Source of the DNA: JAZREA01 sp045660545
GTDB lineage: Bacteria > Bacillota > Clostridia > Monoglobales > Firm-18
Direction of reading: 5' to 3'
Assembly (NCBI GenBank): GCA_045660545.1
Contig: JAZREA010000026.1
Span: 51,942 to 115,941 of the forward strand
Length of the DNA stretch: 64,000 bases
Every line of letters begins with the position of its first letter. The stretch's first letter is position 1. Positions 58,944-64,000 of the stretch are shown piece by piece. The notes under the pieces were generated by a model that was not told the origin of the DNA, made no database searches, and saw nothing but the letters and a program-made list of their open reading frames with translations. The translations under genes and the position numbers were made by a program.

Positions 58944-59942
58944 TTATTTGCCGTCGTAAGCGCTGTACGGTATTCTCACAGCTTTTACACCCTCGTCGTA
59001 TTTATACTCTGTGTTGTAAAGGTTATCTCTGCCGTTTGCGATATTTTGTGCAATAGTGTATATAGCCTTTCCCATAGCTCTGCCGTCTTGCAGTACAGTC
59101 GCACTCATATATCCTTTGCTTATAAGGTCTTTTGCTGCGTCTGTTGCGTCGACTCCCACCACAGGCACAAACTTTTCTGCGTCGCCTTTGTTGTAACCAA
59201 TAGATTGTAACGCCGATATCGCTCCTTGTGCCATAGAGTCGTTGTTTGCAATTACGAACTCAATTCTGTCACCGAATTTTGAAAGCCATCCGCTCATAGC
59301 ACTGTTTGCAAGCTCTGTATCCCAATTGCACACCTGTATTCCAAGCTCGTTGGTTTTTATATCGTTTTCGTTAATTGTTTTGATAGAATATTCACTTCTT
59401 GCTACTGCCTCAGGATTGTCGGGTTCGCCTTTTAGCATAACGTAGTCAAGTACACCGTCCTTGTTTTTATCGTACTTTTCTGCGCTATTCCAGATTTCTG
59501 TAACAATTTCTCCTTGAATTATGCCTGCATCCCTCGCGTTTGTTCCAATAAATATTGCCTTATCATATGAGTTTATAATATCTGCTGATGGCTCGCGGTT
59601 AAAGAATATAATAGGAATATCCGCATCCTTTGCCTTGTTAATAACTGTTTGTGCGGCACCTACGTCTACGAGGTTAACGGCCAAAACATCGACCTGTTTT
59701 TGAATTAAAAGGTCAATCTGGTCGTTTTGGGTTCCCTGGTCGCCTTTGCCGTCGTTTAAAAATAATTCCACATTGTTTTTAGCGAGGTTTTCAATCTCCT
59801 GCCTTACTGTTGAAATGTATGTGTCGTCGTACTTGTACAGACACAGACCTATTTTTATCTTTTCTCCGTCTTGTGCACCACAGGCTGAAAAAATCGCTGT
59901 CACAAGCGTTAATATTATTAATAAAGCTGTTGCCTTTTTCAT
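58944..59942 (-). CDS. mglB: Galactose/glucose-binding lipoprotein MglB
   Basis: A 332-residue solute-binding protein. Signal sequence with lipobox LVTAIFSACG (cysteine near residue 21), then the periplasmic-binding fold. The segment DKNKDGVLDYVML (residues about 156-168) matches the EF-hand-like calcium loop of the glucose/galactose-binding protein, which favours MglB over a ribose binder. FFNREPS and GVDATDAAKDLI are also typical. AAAGGAGG precedes the ATG. First gene of mglBAC. Confidence 0.92.
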   Translation of the reverse strand: MKKATALLIILTLVTAIFSACGAQDGEKIKIGLCLYKYDDTYISTVRQEIENLAKNNVELFLNDGKGDQGTQNDQIDLLIQKQVDVLAVNLVDVGAAQTVINKAKDADIPIIFFNREPSADIINSYDKAIFIGTNARDAGIIQGEIVTEIWNSAEKYDKNKDGVLDYVMLKGEPDNPEAVARSEYSIKTINENDIKTNELGIQVCNWDTELANSAMSGWLSKFGDRIEFVIANNDSMAQGAISALQSIGYNKGDAEKFVPVVGVDATDAAKDLISKGYMSATVLQDGRAMGKAIYTIAQNIANGRDNLYNTEYKYDEGVKAVRIPYSAYDGK

Positions 59943-59990
59943 AAAATAATCCTCCTTTGTTTGATAAATATAGTATTAATCATTTCCACA

Positions 59991-60007
59991 ATTTATATGA
60001 TATAAAT
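59991..60007. promoter_or_regulatory. AT-rich palindrome upstream of mglBAC
   Basis: ATTTATATGATATAAAT is a perfect inverted repeat with 8-base arms, about 50 bases upstream of mglB. It may be an operator, but base composition makes chance palindromes easier here. Confidence 0.4.
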
Positions 60008-60025
60008 TTATTTTTAATAAAAAGA

Positions 60026-60057
60026 AAAGGCATAGTTGTAATCAACTATGCCTTTTC
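60026..60057 (-). terminator. Second terminator after upp
   Basis: AAAAGGCATAGTTG and CAACTATGCCTTTT form a perfect 14-bp stem around four bases; T-rich tail on the minus strand. Confidence 0.92.
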
Positions 60058-60061
60058 TGAC

Positions 60062-60095
60062 AAAAAAGGGATGCTTAAAAATTTTAAGCATCCCT
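60062..60095 (-). terminator. First terminator after upp
   Basis: AGGGATGCTTAAAA pairs with TTTTAAGCATCCCT; the minus strand then reads six T. Two strong terminators in tandem isolate mglBAC from upp. Confidence 0.92.
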
Positions 60096-60105
60096 AAAAA
60101 ACATA

Positions 60106-60753
60106 TTATTTTGTTCCGAAAAGTCTGTCTCCTGCGTCGCCAAGTCCTGGAACGATATATCCGTTTTCGTTTAGCTGACGGTCAAGAGTTGAAACGTATA
60201 CAGGCACGTCAGGATGTTCCTTAGAAACTTTTTCGATACCCTCAGGAGCACCAATGATTGCCATAAACTTAATCTTTGTGCAACCACGCTTTTTCAAAGC
60301 CGCAATAGCGTCGCACGCAGAACCGCCTGTTGCGAGCATAGGGTCGATAATAAATACTGTCTTTTTAGCTATCCTCTTTGGAAGCTTGCAGTAATATTCG
60401 CATGGCATCAGAGTCTCTTCGTCACGGTACATACCGATATGACCAACCCTTGCGGTAGGGAAGAGCCTGTGTATTCCGTTAACCATACCAAGCCCTGCAC
60501 GAAGAATAGGCACGATAACAACACTGCCGTCAGGCACTTTGTTCTGTACAGTTGTTTCAAGAGGTGTTTTAACCTCGACTTCAACTGTTTCTACGTCTCT
60601 CATACATTCGTATGTCATAAGCATTGTAATTTCTTCGATAAGCTCACGGAATTCTTTCATACGTGTTTTCTTATCACGAAGGATTGCAACCTTGTGCTGA
60701 ATCAACGGGTGGTCAAAAACAAAAACATTTTCCGGTATTTTGTAATTTTCCAT
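60106..60753 (-). CDS. upp: Uracil phosphoribosyltransferase
   Basis: A 215-residue enzyme that converts uracil and PRPP into UMP. Seen: VFVFDHPLIQHKVAILRDK (N-terminus), ILRAGLGMVNGIHRLFP, the PRPP loop IDPMLATGGSACDAI (residues about 133-147) and the C-terminal uracil site YIVPGLGDAGDRLFGTK. It starts immediately after the uraA stop with no spacer. Confidence 0.97.
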   Translation of the reverse strand: MENYKIPENVFVFDHPLIQHKVAILRDKKTRMKEFRELIEEITMLMTYECMRDVETVEVEVKTPLETTVQNKVPDGSVVIVPILRAGLGMVNGIHRLFPTARVGHIGMYRDEETLMPCEYYCKLPKRIAKKTVFIIDPMLATGGSACDAIAALKKRGCTKIKFMAIIGAPEGIEKVSKEHPDVPVYVSTLDRQLNENGYIVPGLGDAGDRLFGTK

Positions 60754-62109
60754 TTATTTATCAGTCGCTTTCTTTTTTATATTAACAATCAAATTAATAA
60801 TAATTCCAAGTATCAATGAGCAAGCAATTGTTGTAAGCGTAACTTTACCGATAAGCAAAGCCATACCGCCAATACCCGGAATAAGGATAGAAGAAACAGT
60901 AAAGAGGTTACCGCTGTCTTCAAGGTCAACCTTCTGTATCATTTTAAGACCACTAACCGCAATAAAGCCGTAAAGTGTAACACAAACACCGCCCATTACA
61001 CAACCTGGGATAGAGTCGAGGAATGCAACAAAAGGTGAAACAAACGAAACGAGAATTGCCAAAACAGCTGTTGTCAAGATAGTTACGATAGAAGCGTTTT
61101 TGGTAATAGCAACACAGCCAACCGATTCGCCGTATGTAGTGTTAGGACAACCGCCAAAGAAAGCACCGAATATTGAGCCAACACCGTCACCAAGAAGTGT
61201 TCTGGAAAGACCCGGGTCTTCAATCAAGTCGTGCTCGATAATTGAAGAGAGGTTCTTGTGGTCGGCAATGTGCTCTGCAAATACAACAAAGGCAACAGGA
61301 ACATATGCAACAGCAACAGTTGCTATGTACTGGCTTGTAAGCTGTCCAATACCTTTGTAAGCAGTTAAGAATGTAAATTCAGGAACAGCAAGGAAGCTGA
61401 TGTTGCTAAATACGCCAAAATCAATAAGCTTAATAGCGTCGTTACCGGTTTTAATACCGATAACTGTGAAGATAAGAGCTACCAAATAACCGGCCAAAAT
61501 ACCGATGATAAAAGGAATGAGCTTAATGGTCTTTTTACCATAAACTGAACAAAGAATAACAACAATAAGTGTTACCATTGCACATATAAAGGAAGCCCAA
61601 GCGTTTGGTCCCATAATAAATGCGCCGTTTCCATCAACAGGGCCGTAAGAAAATACGTCTTTAATAGCCGCACCTGCAAGAGAAAGACCGATAAGAGCAA
61701 CAGTAGGTCCGATAACAACAGGCGGCATAAGCTTGTTAATCCATTTTGTACCAACAAGTTTAACAATTAATGCAATTAAAACATATACCAAACCTGCAAA
61801 CAAAGCACCAATAATAATGCCCGCATAACCAAGAGCCACAAACGAGCCGGCACCTGCAAAAGCTGCCAACATAGAGCCGATGAAGGCGAATGATGAGCCA
61901 AGGAATACAGGGCTTCTGAATTTTGTAAAGAACTGATAGATTAGTGTACCAACACCCGCACCGAAAAGTGCTGCCGATGTGGACATTCCGTTTCCAACAA
62001 GCATAGGCACAGCGATTGTTGCTGCTAAGATTGCCAGTAGCTGCTGAAGCGCAAATACAATGATTTGTAGAAATTTGGGTTTGTCATTTACTCCGTAAAT
62101 TAACTTCAT
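60754..62109 (-). CDS. uraA: Uracil permease (UraA/PyrP, NCS2 family)
   Basis: A 451-residue membrane protein with about fourteen hydrophobic segments. Family motifs include FLGSSFAFIGSM (residues about 73-84), AVAYVPVAFVVFAEHIADHK with the conserved glutamate, and GGCPNTTYGESVGCVAITK. It imports uracil by proton symport; upp, next in the operon, traps it as UMP. Starts at ATG 62109 after AGGAGAG. No PyrR-type attenuator was recognised in the short leader. Confidence 0.93.
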   Translation of the reverse strand: MKLIYGVNDKPKFLQIIVFALQQLLAILAATIAVPMLVGNGMSTSAALFGAGVGTLIYQFFTKFRSPVFLGSSFAFIGSMLAAFAGAGSFVALGYAGIIIGALFAGLVYVLIALIVKLVGTKWINKLMPPVVIGPTVALIGLSLAGAAIKDVFSYGPVDGNGAFIMGPNAWASFICAMVTLIVVILCSVYGKKTIKLIPFIIGILAGYLVALIFTVIGIKTGNDAIKLIDFGVFSNISFLAVPEFTFLTAYKGIGQLTSQYIATVAVAYVPVAFVVFAEHIADHKNLSSIIEHDLIEDPGLSRTLLGDGVGSIFGAFFGGCPNTTYGESVGCVAITKNASIVTILTTAVLAILVSFVSPFVAFLDSIPGCVMGGVCVTLYGFIAVSGLKMIQKVDLEDSGNLFTVSSILIPGIGGMALLIGKVTLTTIACSLILGIIINLIVNIKKKATDK

Positions 62110-62164
62110 GACATTAAACTCTCCTTTGAAAAAATATTATTTTTGGTATTTGCCTCTAAAAATA

Positions 62165-62193
62165 ATTTTATCATTTTTTGTCGAAAAAAGCAA
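62165..62193 (-). promoter_or_regulatory. Promoter of uraA-upp
   Basis: On the minus strand TTGCTT, 17 bases, TAAAAT. It is about 55 bases upstream of uraA. Confidence 0.5.
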
Positions 62194-62392
62194 GAATTTT
62201 AATTCGTTTATTTAGCTAAATTTACAAAGAATAATTGTACAAAAATCCGGTTTTAACTTTTTGTTTAACTTGGAAAAAAGAGGAATAATTAATATAACTT
62301 TCCACAAACTCCCAAAATATTATTTACATAAAAACTCCTCTTTTGCAAACAATAACATTGTTAAATCAATGCAAAGAAGGGGTTTTTATATT

Positions 62393-62938
62393 ATGAAAGC
62401 AACCGGAATAGTAAGAAGAATTGACGACCTCGGTCGTGTTGTTATACCAAAGGAAATCAGACGAACAATGAGAATCCGTGAGGGCGACCCGCTTGAAATT
62501 TATACCGACAGAGACGGAGAGGTAATATTCAAAAAGTATTCGCCAATAGGCGAACTCGGTATTTTCGCAACACAGTATGCAGACATTTTGGCGCGCACAT
62601 CCGGATATGGAATTTGCATAACAGATAAAGATAATGTCATAGCAGTATCAGGAGCTTCTAAAAAAGAGCTTATGGACAAAAAGATTTCTCTCGATATAGA
62701 AAACAAAATGGAGGAAAAAGACACCTATATCTCTAAAAAAGGAGCTACGAAAAAGCTTTCGGTAGTTGACGGTACAGAAAAGTACTCCGCAGGTATAGTA
62801 TGCCCGATTATTTCAGAGGGAGATACAATAGGTTCGGTGGTGTTCTTGTCCGAAAACAACGACGAGTCCTACGGAGAGGTCCACGAAAAGCTGGCACAAG
62901 CTGCGGCGGGATTTTTGGCAAAGCAAATGGAGTCATAA
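62393..62938 (+). CDS. spoVT: Stage V sporulation protein T (AbrB-type regulator)
   Basis: A 181-residue protein of the length expected for SpoVT. N-terminal AbrB-like DNA-binding domain MKATGIVRRIDDLGRVVIPK and EIRRTMRIREGDPLEIY, then a GAF-like domain (residues about 55-180). It adjusts sigma-G-dependent genes in the forespore. ATG 62393 follows AAGAAGGGG. The longer frame upstream has no ribosome site. sigG at the window end supports a sporulating host. Confidence 0.95.
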   Translation: MKATGIVRRIDDLGRVVIPKEIRRTMRIREGDPLEIYTDRDGEVIFKKYSPIGELGIFATQYADILARTSGYGICITDKDNVIAVSGASKKELMDKKISLDIENKMEEKDTYISKKGATKKLSVVDGTEKYSAGIVCPIISEGDTIGSVVFLSENNDESYGEVHEKLAQAAAGFLAKQMES

Positions 62939-62942
62939 AAAT

Positions 62943-62975
62943 AAAGCTGTTAAACCTTTGCGGATTAACAGCTTT
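62943..62975. terminator. Bidirectional terminator between spoVT and yajC
   Basis: AAAGCTGTTAA and TTAACAGCTTT pair around ACCTTTGCGGA, flanked by A and T runs. Confidence 0.9.
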
Positions 62976-62988
62976 AAAATTAGTTGTT

Positions 62989-63255
62989 TTAGTTTTTAGA
63001 AATAACGCCTTTAATAGCAGCCTTTTCGAACTCGATAGGAGTCTTGTCAGCGCCTGTTTCAATAACAACAACGTCGTCTTTAATCTTGCGGATTTTACCT
63101 TTGATACCGCCGATAGAAACAACTTCGTCGCCAACGCTTAAAGAAGCGAGCATTTCACGTGTTTTCTTTTCCTGCTTTTTCTGTGGTCTGATAAGGAAGA
63201 GGTAGAAAACAGCAATAATAACAACAAAATATACTATAAGTCCGTAAGTTTCCAT
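62989..63255 (-). CDS. yajC: Preprotein translocase subunit YajC
   Basis: An 88-residue protein with one N-terminal membrane segment (LIVYFVVIIAVFYLFLIRPQKKQ, read as two parts; residues 6-28) and the conserved RPQKKQEKK and LSVGDEVVSIGGIKGKI. YajC associates with SecDF at the Sec translocon. In this window it is transcribed alone. AAAGGAG precedes the ATG at 63255. Confidence 0.95.
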   Translation of the reverse strand: METYGLIVYFVVIIAVFYLFLIRPQKKQEKKTREMLASLSVGDEVVSIGGIKGKIRKIKDDVVVIETGADKTPIEFEKAAIKGVISKN

Positions 63256-63324
63256 AAATTTTATCTCCTTTAATTAACAATTTACCAATATTATACACTA
63301 AAATCTGCTTTAAAGCAATATTTT

Positions 63325-63352
63325 TTGAAAAAAGTTATAAAAAATTTACAAT
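63325..63352 (+). promoter_or_regulatory. Promoter of the 51-residue membrane peptide
   Basis: TTGAAA (63325-63330), 16 bases, TACAAT (63347-63352). Confidence 0.5.
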
Positions 63353-63382
63353 TATATATAATTGTATAAATGGAGGGGTTAT

Positions 63383-63538
63383 ATGTCTTGTTTGTTTTTT
63401 GTTGTAAAGTTTAAAACATTGATAGTTACGCTTTTGATAATTCTTATGATGATATACATAGCTTACGTAGGATATAGCGTCTTTTTTGTTAAACAAGCGG
63501 GGAGCTTTGTTTTAAATGTACTTTCTCATATGGTTTAG
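63383..63538 (+). CDS. Small single-pass membrane peptide, 51 residues
   Basis: A short frame MSCLFFVVKFKTLIVTLLII continuing through MMIYIAYVGYSVFFV to SHMV, with one strong hydrophobic helix (residues about 11-36). GGAGGGG precedes the ATG by 4-6 bases and a promoter-like sequence lies upstream. Its last 27 bases overlap, on the opposite strand, the 3' end of sigG. Not recognised. The clear ribosome site and the lack of other content in this gap favour a real gene. Confidence 0.55.
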   Translation: MSCLFFVVKFKTLIVTLLIILMMIYIAYVGYSVFFVKQAGSFVLNVLSHMV

Positions 63539-64000
63539 CGCAGACTTTTCAAGCCTCGACACCTGCGCCTGTGATATGGATATCTCTTTTGCGACCTCCA
63601 TTTGTGTCTTTCCCTGATAGTATCTCATGTTCAATATTTGTTTTTCGCGCTTGTTAAGTTTTTTCATAGCTTCTTTAAGGGCGATTTTTTCAAGCCAGAT
63701 TTCGTCAGTATTCTTGTCGTCTTTTACCTGGTCTACGACAAATATTGCGTCCGACCCGTCGTGATATACGGGTTCAAAAAGCGAAATCGGGTCTTGTATT
63801 GCATCAAGAGCCATTACAATCTCTTCTTTTGGCACGTCGATTTCCCTGGAAATATCGTTAATTGTAGGTTCTCTGAAATTAGATGTAGAAAGCTTTTCTT
63901 TCGCACTAAGCGCCTTGTATGCGGTGTCGCGCAGTGAACGGCTGACCCTTACCGCGTTGTTGTCCCTGAGGTAGCGACGTATCTCGCCAATAATCATAGG
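63512..64000 (-). CDS. sigG: RNA polymerase sporulation sigma factor SigG, 5' part outside window
   Basis: At least 162 residues from the right edge. MIIGEIRRYLRDNN (end of region 2), region 3 around VSRSLRDTAYKAL and ALDAIQDPISLFEPVYHDG, and region 4 with REKQILNMRYYQGKTQMEVA then ISQAQVSRLEKSAL. The DAIQDP-SLFEP segment points to SigG, the late forespore sigma factor, rather than SigF or SigE. The internal ATG at 63997 is not the start: the codon before it is a proline in the same frame, as in other SigG. Confidence 0.93.
   Translation of the reverse strand, partial: PMIIGEIRRYLRDNNAVRVSRSLRDTAYKALSAKEKLSTSNFREPTINDISREIDVPKEEIVMALDAIQDPISLFEPVYHDGSDAIFVVDQVKDDKNTDEIWLEKIALKEAMKKLNKREKQILNMRYYQGKTQMEVAKEISISQAQVSRLEKSALNHMRKYI

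Noticed and set aside
62110..62260. PyrR-type attenuator before uraA
   Set aside because: The leader is about 50 bases and shows no antiterminator/terminator pair.
1..64000. CRISPR arrays, rRNA genes, insertion sequences, prophage
   Set aside because: No regularly spaced repeats, no rRNA-like stretches, and no transposase, integrase or phage structural gene were seen.

Overview
The window looks like a chromosome segment of a spore-forming member of the Clostridia (Eubacteriales), probably an anaerobic, low-to-moderate GC gut-type organism. The evidence is a Firmicutes housekeeping order (rnc - radical SAM - smc - ftsY ... ylxM - ffh - rpsP - khpA - rimM - trmD), sporulation genes (spoVT and the end of sigG), a manganese catalase of the spore-coat type, an oxygen-independent style QueH, a split transketolase, frequent TTG/GTG starts with strong AGGAGG-type ribosome binding sites, and many short U-tailed terminators. 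No species-level claim is made.

Layout. 1-3974: the end of a HAD phosphatase, a GC-rich gene-free stretch, a metallophosphoesterase, and an overlapping TPR/DUF4037 pair. 4062-8283: a TetR regulator and an alcohol dehydrogenase - DegV - aldehyde dehydrogenase operon; the same perfect 15-bp palindrome precedes both the regulator and the operon. 8331-15414: a LysM-CAP exported protein, an AbrB-like regulator with its own palindrome and a glycosyltransferase, a manganese catalase, a lipid kinase, two Gfo/Idh/MocA oxidoreductases and a HAD phosphatase. 15454-18363: TrkA/TrkH potassium uptake. 18483-22275: an accessory island between the trkH terminator and a tRNA-Arg gene. It has two tandem cassettes that share an in-frame 576-bp block, then switch to unrelated C-terminal domains, each followed by a small membrane protein and a homologous terminator; a third remnant of the junction follows. 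This is the best candidate for a novel system: a polymorphic toxin-immunity locus with a silent second cassette.

22556-55728 is mostly core genome: cysteine desulfurase-ThiI (4-thiouridine), CinA-RecA-RecX-RimO-PgsA-PlsX-AcpP-RNase III (DNA repair, phospholipid and fatty-acid synthesis), Smc/FtsY/Ffh (chromosome and protein targeting), RpsP-KhpA-RimM-TrmD-NadD-YqeK-RsfS-LeuS-RsmI (translation and NAD), a cell-wall hydrolase behind two exact WalR-type boxes, a DapF-like protein without the usual catalytic cysteines, CysE-CysS, an M48 protease, Mini-RNase III, YitT and the split transketolase. 55741-64000: QueH, then on the minus strand a galactose-type ABC transporter (mglBAC) and the uracil salvage pair uraA-upp, then spoVT, yajC, an unlisted 51-residue membrane peptide and the 3' part of sigG.

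All calls were made by reading the sequence and its translations; no database search was run. Family names rest on motifs I recognise. Operators, promoters, pseudoknots and the toxin interpretation are inferences from sequence pattern.
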